Source of the DNA: a bacterium
GTDB lineage: Bacteria > Desulfobacterota > DSWW01
DNA: 50,098 nt
Assembly (NCBI GenBank): GCA_028277985.1
Contig: JANQFG010000240.1
Location: 1 to 50,098 of the forward strand
Reading direction: 5' to 3'
Shown: piece by piece, positions 38,744-46,513 of the stretch
Layout of the letters: each line of letters begins with the position of its first letter
Numbering within the stretch: the first letter of the stretch is position 1
Program-made: the position numbers and the translations under genes
The notes under the pieces: generated by a model
Databases searched by the model: none
What the model saw: the letters and a program-made list of their open reading frames with translations, nothing else
Told to the model about the DNA's origin: nothing

Positions 38744-39529
38744 TTGCCCCAGGAGACTGAACGTGGAAATCGGTTCCTCACACGCATCGGGCCGGTATTT
38801 CGAAAGCTGAAAGATGCTGGCCGCGACCTCTTGCCTGTCATACTGGTCATCACCGTCTTTCAGCTTGTTGTACTTCGGCAGCCATTTCCGGAGCTCCTTG
38901 AGGTGCTCATAGGCGCGGTCCTGGTGATAGTCGGTCTCATGCTGTTCGTCCAGGGCCTCGAAATGGGCCTGTTCCCCATCGGGGAGACGCTGGCCGTTGC
39001 CTTTGCTCAAAAAGGGAGCCTGGTCTGGCTGTTGATCTTTGGATTCGGCATAGGGTTTTCCACCACCGTGGCCGAGCCAGCCCTGATTGCCATCACCCAG
39101 GAAGCAGCAGAAGTGGCAGCTCAAGGGAACATTATTTCACCCGGGGAAAGCGCCCGGACCTCCTATGCCATGGGCCTGCGTCTTACTGTGGCGGTTTCGG
39201 TAGGGCTGGCTATCGCTATCGGCATAATACGCATCCTGCGCGGCTGGCCCGTCCATTATCTGATGATCGCTGGCTATATGATCGTCATCTTGATGACTCT
39301 AATAGCCCCCAAGGAAATCGTGGGTATCGCCTATGACTCCGGAGGCGTCACCACTTCCACAGTGACGGTGCCTCTTGTCACTGCCTTGGGAGTAGGGCTT
39401 GCTTCCTCTGTCCGGGGACGTAGCCCCATGGTGGACGGCTTTGGCATGATTGCCCTTGCCTCCCTGTTTCCCATGATTTTTGTACTGGGCTTTGGCATGA
39501 TATTTTTCGGCGTTGAATTCGTATGGTAA
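38744..39529 (+). CDS. DUF1538 membrane protein, first copy
   Basis: This 261-residue polytopic protein starts at a TTG behind AAGGGAG. It has the DUF1538 family pattern: LLPVILVITVFQLVVLRQPFPELLEVLIGAVLVIVGLMLFVQGLEMGLFPIGE, then GIGFSTTVAEPALIAI and AYDSGGVTTSTVTVPLVTALGVG. The Glu in VAEPAL and the DSGGVTTSTVT segment lie in or near membrane helices and look like transport or ion-binding residues. It ends directly against the start of the second copy, to which it is homologous, so they are probably the two halves of a heterodimeric transporter, in an operon with a PII-like regulator. Substrate is unknown. Confidence 0.9.
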   Translation: MPQETERGNRFLTRIGPVFRKLKDAGRDLLPVILVITVFQLVVLRQPFPELLEVLIGAVLVIVGLMLFVQGLEMGLFPIGETLAVAFAQKGSLVWLLIFGFGIGFSTTVAEPALIAITQEAAEVAAQGNIISPGESARTSYAMGLRLTVAVSVGLAIAIGIIRILRGWPVHYLMIAGYMIVILMTLIAPKEIVGIAYDSGGVTTSTVTVPLVTALGVGLASSVRGRSPMVDGFGMIALASLFPMIFVLGFGMIFFGVEFVW

Positions 39530-40315
39530 ATGAATATGCTGTTTGAGATTGCACAGACATTTGTCGCTACTTGCAGGGATGTTTCTCCGGTTTTGGCGCT
39601 CATCGTGGGTTTCCAGATTATCCTACTGCGCCAACCCATCCCCCACTTGCGCCAGGTGGTTGTGGGCTTCGGATACGTGCTGATAGGGCTCACACTGTTT
39701 CTGGTTGGACTGGAGAAAGCGCTTTTTCCGTTGGGAAAGATCATGGCCCAGCAACTTTCAGCCCCGGAGTTCGTTTTCGGAAGCGAGATGGCACCTGCTC
39801 ATCCGGAATGGCAGGCTTACACCTGGGTCTACGTCTTTGCAGCATTCATCGGTTTTTCCACCACCATTGCAGAACCTGCGCTCATTGCTGTTGCCTATAA
39901 AGCGAATCAGGTCTCCGCGGGTACGATCAGCCAATGGGGTTTGCGGCTTGTCGTTGCCTTTGGCGTAGCGATCGGAATTGCATTAGGCACATTCCGAATC
40001 GTTACGGGGACTCCCCTTTTCTTGTATATCGCAGCGGGGTATCTGATCGTGGTGGTACAGACTATCTTTGCTCGAAAAACCATCATCCCCCTTGCATACG
40101 ATTCCGGAGGGGTAACCACGTCCACAGTAACCGTTCCAATCGTCGCGGCCTTGGGCCTGGGCCTCTCTGCAACCATACCGGGACGCAACCCGGCCCTGGA
40201 CGGTTTTGGCCTGATCGCGTTCGCAAGTTTGTTCCCAATCATAACCGTGATGGGTTATGCCCAGATTGTTGAATTGTGGGCAACAATCCGTTTGAAATTC
40301 CAGAAGGAGAGATGA
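39530..40315 (+). CDS. DUF1538 membrane protein, second copy
   Basis: This 261-residue paralogue of the preceding gene starts at the ATG immediately after its stop codon (no gap), so translation is coupled. It shares FQIILLRQPIPHLRQVVVGFGYVLIGLTLFLVGLEKALFPLGKIM, IGFSTTIAEPALIAVAYKANQVS and the AYDSGGVTTSTVTVPIVAALGLGLS signature. It probably forms a complex with the first copy. In other genomes the two DUF1538 units are often fused in one chain, which supports a two-part transporter. The PII-family gene begins one base after its stop. Confidence 0.9.
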   Translation: MNMLFEIAQTFVATCRDVSPVLALIVGFQIILLRQPIPHLRQVVVGFGYVLIGLTLFLVGLEKALFPLGKIMAQQLSAPEFVFGSEMAPAHPEWQAYTWVYVFAAFIGFSTTIAEPALIAVAYKANQVSAGTISQWGLRLVVAFGVAIGIALGTFRIVTGTPLFLYIAAGYLIVVVQTIFARKTIIPLAYDSGGVTTSTVTVPIVAALGLGLSATIPGRNPALDGFGLIAFASLFPIITVMGYAQIVELWATIRLKFQKER

Positions 40316-40316
40316 C

Positions 40317-40664
40317 ATGCGATTCAAGTTAATCATTACAACATTGAAACCGAATTTGACGGACCGCGTGGTAGATGCGGCAAAGAAGGCAGGCGGCACC
40401 GGCGCCACCATTATTCCGGCGCGGGGCACAGGCATACATGAGGCGAAGACGTTCTTCAGCCTGACGCTCGAGGCACAAACGGACTTGGTCATGTTCCTGT
40501 TGGAAGAACACACGGTGGAGGCGGTTATGAAAGAAATCTCCGAAGCAGGGCACTTCAAGGAGCCTGGCACCGGTATCGCTTTCGTATTGCCGGTGGACCA
40601 GGTGGCTGGCCTGGAAAGCCAGATGGAACGCTTCAAGGAGGAGGTTCGAGAAGAGTACTTCTGA
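40317..40664 (+). CDS. PII-like (GlnB-family) signalling protein
   Basis: This 115-residue protein has a PII-type ferredoxin-like fold: MRFKLIITTLKPNLTDRVVDAAKKAGGTGATIIPARGTGI, then a short T-loop-like part (HEAKTFFSLTLEAQTDLVMFLLEE) and HFKEPGTGIAFVLPVDQVAGLE. The uridylylated tyrosine of classical GlnB is not evident. PII-like proteins of this kind sense adenine nucleotides, bicarbonate or other small molecules and gate a transporter by binding to it. Here it follows two DUF1538 genes with a one-base gap, so it is very likely the regulator of that membrane complex. Confidence 0.9.
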   Translation: MRFKLIITTLKPNLTDRVVDAAKKAGGTGATIIPARGTGIHEAKTFFSLTLEAQTDLVMFLLEEHTVEAVMKEISEAGHFKEPGTGIAFVLPVDQVAGLESQMERFKEEVREEYF

Positions 40665-40773
40665 ACCTCTTGATGCGGAGACGTGGATCCGGACCCCGGA
40701 TTTCAGGACAGGCGAATCTTCTGAAAAATGCTCGACAGGAAGAATCCTCCAGACGGGCAGGAAGGACAAAAAA

Positions 40774-41175
40774 ATGAAAGCCAAAACCGAAATTGTCCAA
40801 GCCAAGGATGTTATGCGCCGGAATGTGGCGACCATAGATGGTATGGCCACAGTCCGCGAGGCCATCGAAAAGATGCGATCAGAAAACGTCACCTCCTTGA
40901 TTGTGAACAAACGCGATGCGAGGGACGCCTGGGCCATTGTTACCATCACAGATCTGGTGCGGGAAATCATAGCTACCGGACGTTCCCCGGATGATGCCCA
41001 CGTCTACGAGATCATGACAAAACCGGTCTGTACAGTGCCTCCCGACATGGATATTCGTTATGTGGCGCGGCTTCTGTATCGAATAGGCGTGAGGAGAGTA
41101 CCTGTGGAAGCCCAGGGAGAACTGCTGGGCATGCTATCGCTGTCAGACCTCGTGTTAAGAACAGGTGTTCTGTAA
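40774..41175 (+). CDS. Tandem CBS-domain protein
   Basis: This 133-residue protein consists of two CBS motifs: VQAKDVMRRNVATIDGMATVREAIEKMRSENVTSLIV and YEIMTKPVCTVPPDMDIRYVARLLYRIGVRRVPV, ending GELLGMLSLSDLVLRTG. Two CBS motifs form a Bateman module that binds adenosyl ligands (AMP, ATP, S-adenosylmethionine). It follows the PII gene after 109 bases and is probably part of the same regulatory unit, adding an energy-charge input to the DUF1538 complex. Confidence 0.9.
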   Translation: MKAKTEIVQAKDVMRRNVATIDGMATVREAIEKMRSENVTSLIVNKRDARDAWAIVTITDLVREIIATGRSPDDAHVYEIMTKPVCTVPPDMDIRYVARLLYRIGVRRVPVEAQGELLGMLSLSDLVLRTGVL

Positions 41176-41312
41176 CACTCCCCCTTTGCATTGTATTCAC
41201 CAAAGAGGGTTGTATCCCAGGGGCCTTACTACGGGGCTTTACTGCGGGTTGACCCTCGAGCAAATGTGGATTAGAAGAGCTGTATTGATCCACATTGCCC
41301 AGGAGCCCTGCC

Positions 41313-42065
41313 ATGGCCTATCAGGATGTTCTCTACGAAGTGGAAAAGGGTGTCGCGAAGATCGTCATCAACCGGCCCGACGCCCTGAATGCCCTCACAC
41401 CGAGTCTCCTTTCCGAGCTTCACACTGCAGTCGATGAGGCGGGCAAGGATGACCAGGTGGGCGTCATCGTGCTGACGGGCGCCGGACGTGCCTTTTGTGC
41501 CGGTGTGGACTTGAAGGCCCTCGACAAACCGGCAGGCGCCGACGTCGGGGATGATCTGAACAACGCCGCCCGGGACCTGCAGAGCGCCATCGAGGATGTT
41601 CCCAAACCCGTCATCGGCATGGTCAATGGATTCTGCCTCACGGGCGGGTTGGAGCTGGCCCTGGCCTGCGATTTCATCGTTGCTGCCGACGAGGCAAAAT
41701 TCGGAGATACCCACACTCGCTGGGGGCTCCGTTGCACCTGGGGAATGAGCCGGCGCCTGCCGGAGCGTGTGGGAGACGCCAAAGCCCGCGAGCTGACCTA
41801 TACCGCAGAGATGATTTCCGGCAGTGAGGCGGCACGCATCGGCCTTGCCAACAAATCCGTACCCGTTTCGGACTTGGAGAGGACCGTAAAGGAGATCGCC
41901 GAAAAGATCGTCGGGAACAGTGCGGATGCGGTGGCCGCCCACAAGGCCCTGTACACCCAGAGCCGCAAAGAGAGAATGGAGAAAGGGCTCGAACGGGAAT
42001 ACACCACCATGCCCGAAATCAGCGACACCCTGGAAAGACTGGGCGGATTCGCCAAGAAGGGTTGA
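41313..42065 (+). CDS. Enoyl-CoA hydratase/isomerase (crotonase) family protein
   Basis: This 250-residue crotonase-fold protein starts at the ATG at 41313 behind AGGAG. It has oxyanion-hole regions AGRAFCAGVDLKAL and NGFCLTGGLELALACD. Glu114 of GLELAL corresponds to the first catalytic glutamate of hydratases. The second is replaced: FGDTHTRWGLRCTWG has His134 at that place. So a hydratase of the standard type is doubtful, and an isomerase, hydrolase or other crotonase reaction is possible. It is monocistronic, between the CBS gene and the convergent sigma-54 activator. It differs from the crotonase at 8974, which has lost both glutamates. Confidence 0.88.
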   Translation: MAYQDVLYEVEKGVAKIVINRPDALNALTPSLLSELHTAVDEAGKDDQVGVIVLTGAGRAFCAGVDLKALDKPAGADVGDDLNNAARDLQSAIEDVPKPVIGMVNGFCLTGGLELALACDFIVAADEAKFGDTHTRWGLRCTWGMSRRLPERVGDAKARELTYTAEMISGSEAARIGLANKSVPVSDLERTVKEIAEKIVGNSADAVAAHKALYTQSRKERMEKGLEREYTTMPEISDTLERLGGFAKKG

Positions 42066-42120
42066 AGAAGGGTGAACATGGTACTGTAAGCGGGTTGTCC
42101 TCCGGCAGTCGAACCTGCCT

Positions 42121-45100
42121 CTAGCGCAAACCCAGCTTTTTCATGCGGTGATACAGGGTGGCCCTGTCCATACCGAGGACGTCGGCGGCGCCGCCGCTGC
42201 CGGCGATCCGGTTTCCGGTCTTCTCCAGCACGTAACGGATGTAGCGCCGCTGCAGATCGTCCATGGTCGGGCAATCCTCGAAAGAATGGTCCGCCTCCGA
42301 CCGTGGATCCGCAGGAAGATTCAGGGCGAGCCGCTCACCGTCCGACAGGAGGACGGCCCGCTCCATCACATTCCTCAGCTCTCGAACGTTTCCGGGCCAG
42401 TCGTAAGCGGAGAGTTCCGCCTCCTCGGCAGGCGTCAGAGCCAGTTGCGGACGGTTGAATCTCTTTGCGTACAGGGCGAGGAAGTGGCGGGCCAGCAGGA
42501 CCACGTCCTGTGCCCTCCTCCTGAGGGGAGGGATCTCGAGTGGCACCACGTTGAGGCGGTAATACAGGTCCTGGCGGAATCGTCCAGCCGCGACCTCTTC
42601 CGAAAGGTTCCGGTTCGTTGCGGCCACCAGTCGGAAATCGGATTTCAGGATCCGGTTGGAGCCGATCCTTTGATAGGTCTTCTGCTCGAGGACCCTGAGA
42701 AGCTTGCCCTGGATCGAAAGGGGAAGCTCGCCCACCTCGTCCAAGAAGAGGGTGCCCCGGTGGGCCAGCTCGACACGTCCGCTCTTCTGCCGGTCCGCGC
42801 CGGTGAAGGCTCCCTTTTCGTGGCCGAACATCTCGCTCTCCAGGAGGGTCTCCGGGATGGTCGGGGTATCGATGATCACATAGGGGCCGTTCCTGCGGCC
42901 GCTTTTCTTGTGGATTCGTCGTGCCAGGAGTTCCTTTCCCACTCCCGTTTCTCCGGAGAGCAGAACGATGGCGTCCGACTCGGCAATCTGGTCTGCCTGG
43001 GAGAGCACGGTCGTCATTGCTCGGCTTTGGGCCAGGATCGCATCCTCTTCCAACGGCTCTGCCTGCACCGCCTTCTCCGTGGCCTCACGGGTCTTCTCTT
43101 CCAGGAGCTGGCCGTACTCCCATATGCGGTCGATGAAGAGGCTGACTTGCCGAACCAGCCTCAGCAACAGCGGGCCGTCCAGGAAGTCAAAGCAGTCATC
43201 CAGATACGAGTTGTCGTGGTAGAGAACACCTCGAAGCTGGCCACCCACTTCGACGGGCAGGCAGATGATGGCCAGGACGGTCTGCCCCTGTGTGCCGGAT
43301 TCGGTCGTATTCGGGCGAATGAGCAAGGGCCGTTGTTCCCGGAGGGATTTGAACACCAGCGCCAGGCTGGAGCGGAAGCTTTCCGAAGCGATTTCCTTGT
43401 CGGTCAGATTGATTCCGGCGCGAAGGGTTGGGGCCCGATCCGGCCTGCCGCTGGGAAACCAGAGCAATGCGCCCCTCTCCGCTCCGAGGAAGCGGTTGGT
43501 GGCCGCCACGGCGCGACGGAGAATCTCGTTCAAGTCAGGGCTCGGAATGAAATCCTCCATCATGTCGAGGAATCTCTGGAAGACCGTCTCGCGAGGATCC
43601 GAGCCGTCTTCCACTCCTCGGAGTTCCGGGGCTTCGAGCAGGTATCTCAAGTCATCCGGGAAGAACTCCTCGGCGTATCCTGAAAGGCCCTGCCAGGCCT
43701 TCCGGGCCAATCCGCGAGCCCGCTCTCGTTCCCCGGTTCCGAGGGCCAGCCGGGCCATCTCGAGCCGTGTCTTGGCAAGCTGCACCGGGTCCCCTGAATG
43801 ATCCAGATGTCTTTCGCTCTTCCGCAAATGTTCCAGAATATGAAGAGGGTCCTCTCCCTTTGCTATGCCTTCCCTGGCTTGGAGTCGCAAAACGACCCCG
43901 CGCAGGTGGATGTTCGGATCCTTGAGAATTCGCTCGGCCTGTGAATCGAAGCTGAATTCCGGGATCTGCTCATAGCCCAGTCGCTCCAGATCGAAAAGCA
44001 TTTCGAGGACCCAGGGTGATCCATAGAGCCGAACGATCCCGGTGTGGGCCCCCTCTTCCTGTACCAGTGCGAAAGTGTCTCGCGCTTCACGGAGGCGGCC
44101 TTCGAGGAAATGATGGTAGGCAAGAGCCCCTCTTGCCCAGTATAGGGCGAGCGCGTTGCTGCTCTGGGCGGCATCCTGGAGTGCGCAGTAGGTGTGAACC
44201 AGGGCGTCCCGCTTCTTCCTGACCATGAGCAGGATGTTGGCCAGCAGCGCCCTGAAATTCGTCGCCAGGCCCTGCAGGCCATCCCTTTGAGCGGTGCGCC
44301 AGTGATTGTCCAGGGTCCCGATCGCCTCGTGAAAACGCCCGAGGTAGGCGGCGCAGAAGCTCATCAAGGCAGGCGCGAGCGGATTGCGCAGCCTCTTCTC
44401 CTGTGTTTCGGCCCAGACAGCCGCCCTTTCGAAGTGTTCCCAGGCTTCTCGAAACTGCCCCTGCATGAAACAGAGGAGCCCCAGGAACTCGGCTGACTGA
44501 GACAGGATCTCCTCGTCGCCCAATTCCTCGACGGCAGCCTGTCCGGACCGAAGGGCCTTCAGGGCTTCTTCGCGACGATCGGCCAGATAGAAGAAGCGGC
44601 CCAGATGGAGCTCGATCAGTGCCCGGGACCGCCGGTCACCCAGCCGGTCCACGCAATCCTTGGCCATCTCGAGGAGTGGGGGAAGCTCTGGGAATCCCTT
44701 GCCGAGAGCGAACGAGACGTGGGAGAGTTCGAGAGTCGAAGCGACGCTTGCGGCAAGGGCCGGTTCCGATCCCTCGCACTGACCGTATTGTTCGATCGCC
44801 TCCCTGAAGCATTCCATCGCGGTGTCATAGTCGCGGGCGCGCAAGGCTTCGTGCGCCATCGCCTCTTCAAACCTGCCGGCCTCCTCGTGCTGCCCGGCCC
44901 GTGCAAGGAGCCTGGCGGATGTAGCGGGCTCGATCCGACCAAGCAAATTCGCTTCCCTTAGCCCCTCGACCAGGGACGCGATTTGTTCCGGAGTATTGAT
45001 TTCCTTCAACCGGGTCCGCGTTGCCGACGGAATGTCCTGTGCCAGACAGAAGACGTCTCCGTCCGTCTTCCGGATGAGCCCTTGTGCCTCGGCCCTGTTC

Positions 45101-45240
45101 AGCAGATCGAAGAGAGGGCCCGGCAAGAGGGGAGCGAGCGTGCCTGCAACCTCGATCGGGACGGGCTCACCCAAGGCTTCGAGTACAGCGAGAAATCCCC
45201 ATTGATCGTCCGTGAATGGCGGCAGCAGCTCGGCTGACAT
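42121..45240 (-). CDS. Large sigma-54-dependent activator with N-terminal TPR and GAF regions
   Basis: This 1039-residue regulator has a N-terminal winged-helix-like or helical segment, a long TPR-like array (about 150-520), a GAF-like domain (about 550-700) and a AAA+ sigma-54 domain with Walker A GETGVGKE, GAFTGADRQKSG, Walker B GTLFLDEVGELP and the C-terminal Fis-type helix-turn-helix (AADVLGMDRATLYHRMKKLGLR). It should activate a sigma-54 promoter after ligand or partner sensing. The gene is divergent from the DUF2148 operon. The region between holds a matched -24/-12 element and two 16-bp palindromes, so it is almost certainly the activator of that operon. TPR-GAF-AAA activators are common in deltaproteobacteria. 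Confidence 0.93.
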   Translation of the reverse strand: MSAELLPPFTDDQWGFLAVLEALGEPVPIEVAGTLAPLLPGPLFDLLNRAEAQGLIRKTDGDVFCLAQDIPSATRTRLKEINTPEQIASLVEGLREANLLGRIEPATSARLLARAGQHEEAGRFEEAMAHEALRARDYDTAMECFREAIEQYGQCEGSEPALAASVASTLELSHVSFALGKGFPELPPLLEMAKDCVDRLGDRRSRALIELHLGRFFYLADRREEALKALRSGQAAVEELGDEEILSQSAEFLGLLCFMQGQFREAWEHFERAAVWAETQEKRLRNPLAPALMSFCAAYLGRFHEAIGTLDNHWRTAQRDGLQGLATNFRALLANILLMVRKKRDALVHTYCALQDAAQSSNALALYWARGALAYHHFLEGRLREARDTFALVQEEGAHTGIVRLYGSPWVLEMLFDLERLGYEQIPEFSFDSQAERILKDPNIHLRGVVLRLQAREGIAKGEDPLHILEHLRKSERHLDHSGDPVQLAKTRLEMARLALGTGERERARGLARKAWQGLSGYAEEFFPDDLRYLLEAPELRGVEDGSDPRETVFQRFLDMMEDFIPSPDLNEILRRAVAATNRFLGAERGALLWFPSGRPDRAPTLRAGINLTDKEIASESFRSSLALVFKSLREQRPLLIRPNTTESGTQGQTVLAIICLPVEVGGQLRGVLYHDNSYLDDCFDFLDGPLLLRLVRQVSLFIDRIWEYGQLLEEKTREATEKAVQAEPLEEDAILAQSRAMTTVLSQADQIAESDAIVLLSGETGVGKELLARRIHKKSGRRNGPYVIIDTPTIPETLLESEMFGHEKGAFTGADRQKSGRVELAHRGTLFLDEVGELPLSIQGKLLRVLEQKTYQRIGSNRILKSDFRLVAATNRNLSEEVAAGRFRQDLYYRLNVVPLEIPPLRRRAQDVVLLARHFLALYAKRFNRPQLALTPAEEAELSAYDWPGNVRELRNVMERAVLLSDGERLALNLPADPRSEADHSFEDCPTMDDLQRRYIRYVLEKTGNRIAGSGGAADVLGMDRATLYHRMKKLGLR

Positions 45241-45272
45241 CGCCTTTTCCTCCCCGGCTCAAGGCTGCTTCC

Positions 45273-45302
45273 ATGCTAACCGGCCTCGGTTTCCAATGTC
45301 AA
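45273..45302 (-). promoter_or_regulatory. Candidate promoter of the sigma-54 activator gene
   Basis: TTGACA (45297-45302), an 18-base spacer and TAGCAT (45273-45278) on the minus strand. It is next to the upstream activator palindromes, so the activator bound there could repress its own synthesis. Confidence 0.55.
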
Positions 45303-45308
45303 AGCCCA

Positions 45309-45346
45309 TGTTCATATACGAACACAAGTCTGGTGAAATATGAACA
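45309..45346. promoter_or_regulatory. Upstream activator sites: paired 16-bp palindromes
   Basis: TGTTCATATACGAACA (45309-45324) and TGGTGAAATATGAACA (45331-45346) match at 12 of 16 positions. They are spaced 22 bp centre to centre (about two helical turns) and lie about 75-110 bases upstream of the -24 element, the usual place for dimers of a sigma-54 activator. Confidence 0.75.
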
Positions 45347-45419
45347 AAGCCGGGCTGCCGATTCGTCCCATCCAACTGTAACTCTTTGCGGGCGTTGAGA
45401 ATTCGGGGATCGCCTCACC

Positions 45420-45435
45420 TGGCATCCGAATTGCT
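45420..45435 (+). promoter_or_regulatory. Sigma-54 promoter (-24/-12) of the DUF2148 operon
   Basis: TGGCATCCGAATTGCT matches the TGGCAC-N5-TTGCW consensus with GG and GC exactly at the required spacing; only the C after TGGCA differs. It lies about 205 bases before the first ATG at 45640 and downstream of the paired palindromes. Confidence 0.82.
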
Positions 45436-45466
45436 CTACCAAACAGCGACCAAAGCCCCTGCGCCG

Positions 45467-45489
45467 ACAAAGGTTGCAGCAACCTTTGT
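45467..45489. repeat. Perfect 11-base inverted repeat in the operon leader
   Basis: ACAAAGGTTGC (45467-45477), one base and GCAACCTTTGT (45479-45489) form a perfect palindrome about 35-55 bases downstream of the sigma-54 promoter, within the transcribed leader. It may be an operator for a second regulator rather than an RNA hairpin, since the one-base loop is too short to fold fully. Confidence 0.7.
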
Positions 45490-45639
45490 TTCTCATCACG
45501 CCCTTTCTCGAGGCCCGGATAGCGTGCCCTACACCAAAGATCATCCGTGTGCACCGGCGAACGATTTCGCCCTACTCACAAATGCGATAGTCAGCGGTTT
45601 GAACCCACGTTTAACCACCAGAAAGAAGGAGGGGTCCTG

Positions 45640-46461
45640 ATGCCGAGCATTCACAGCAAGGAGTTTCCTTGGCAGTCCGACTCGGACAAGAACCGTCGAG
45701 ACCATGTCGTGGAGATGGGCAAGCTCATGATGAACGCGGCCCATACGGCTCCGATCACGGGCGGTGTCGACCATCTGGAGACGGAGCTGATCTGGGGAGA
45801 GAAAGAACTCAATGAGATCGCGGACAAGATGGACGAGCTGTCCTATCTGCCGGAGAGCAAGCGCACCGACGAGATGTTCCGCACCGAGGGGCAGATGATC
45901 CGTGAGTCGGACTGTGTTCTCACTCTGGGCAGCTTCCGTGCGAGGAACATGCCCTTCGACGCGAACTGCGGCATGTGCGGAGGCCCTCCGGGCTGCACCT
46001 TTGTCTACTCCAGACGCAGAACAGGAGGGGGACAAATCGATCCTTCGGACCGGAGCCTGTGCACGACCTCGATCGACGGCCCCCTGTGCCAGATGTACGT
46101 GCACAATCTTGGCTACGGTGTCGGGTCCGCCCTGTGGATGGCCAAGACGCTGCTCGTGGATGCAAGGCCCTTCATGACCGTCGGCCTCGCAGCGAGCAAG
46201 CTCGGTTACTGCAAGAATTCCGCGTTCGTGGTGGGCGTCGCGGCCACTGCGACGGCGAAGAACCCGTACGTGGATGTTCCGTACAACTATCATCTGGTCA
46301 ACATGCGCAAGATCGTGGAGTCGGTCCATCAGGCCTTCATCATCCCCAGGCAGTTCGGCGTGGACTACCGGCTGATTCCGCAGAAGAAGGCGGCCAAGCA
46401 AGCCGTGGCGGCCGAGGCGGCGGCGACCATCGGCGGGAAGAAGGGGGATAAGAAGGGTTGA
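45640..46461 (+). CDS. DUF2148-family Fe-S protein, first copy
   Basis: This 273-residue protein starts at the ATG at 45640 (AAGGAGGGG upstream). It has the DUF2148 pattern: NRRDHVVEMGKLMMNAAHTAPITGGVDHLETEL near the N-terminus, ESDCVLTLGSFRAR, then a Cys cluster CGMCGGPPGC (Cys110, 113, 119) and further Cys in LCTTSIDGPLC, LGYCK. DUF2148 proteins are described as ferredoxin-domain proteins of unknown function, mostly in anaerobes. The C-terminus has an Ala/Lys-rich tail. It is the first gene of a sigma-54-controlled operon and shares family with the next gene, so the two may form a heterodimer carrying Fe-S clusters. Confidence 0.8.
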   Translation: MPSIHSKEFPWQSDSDKNRRDHVVEMGKLMMNAAHTAPITGGVDHLETELIWGEKELNEIADKMDELSYLPESKRTDEMFRTEGQMIRESDCVLTLGSFRARNMPFDANCGMCGGPPGCTFVYSRRRTGGGQIDPSDRSLCTTSIDGPLCQMYVHNLGYGVGSALWMAKTLLVDARPFMTVGLAASKLGYCKNSAFVVGVAATATAKNPYVDVPYNYHLVNMRKIVESVHQAFIIPRQFGVDYRLIPQKKAAKQAVAAEAAATIGGKKGDKKG

Positions 46462-46513
46462 GCGAAAGACGAGGACGAAAAAAGCCTACGACTCACTCGG
46501 GGAGGATATCGAT

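Noticed and set aside
40566..40581. TGGCAC-like -24/-12 element on the plus strand
   Set aside because: It lies inside the PII gene, has a mismatched -12 box and no suitable downstream gene start.
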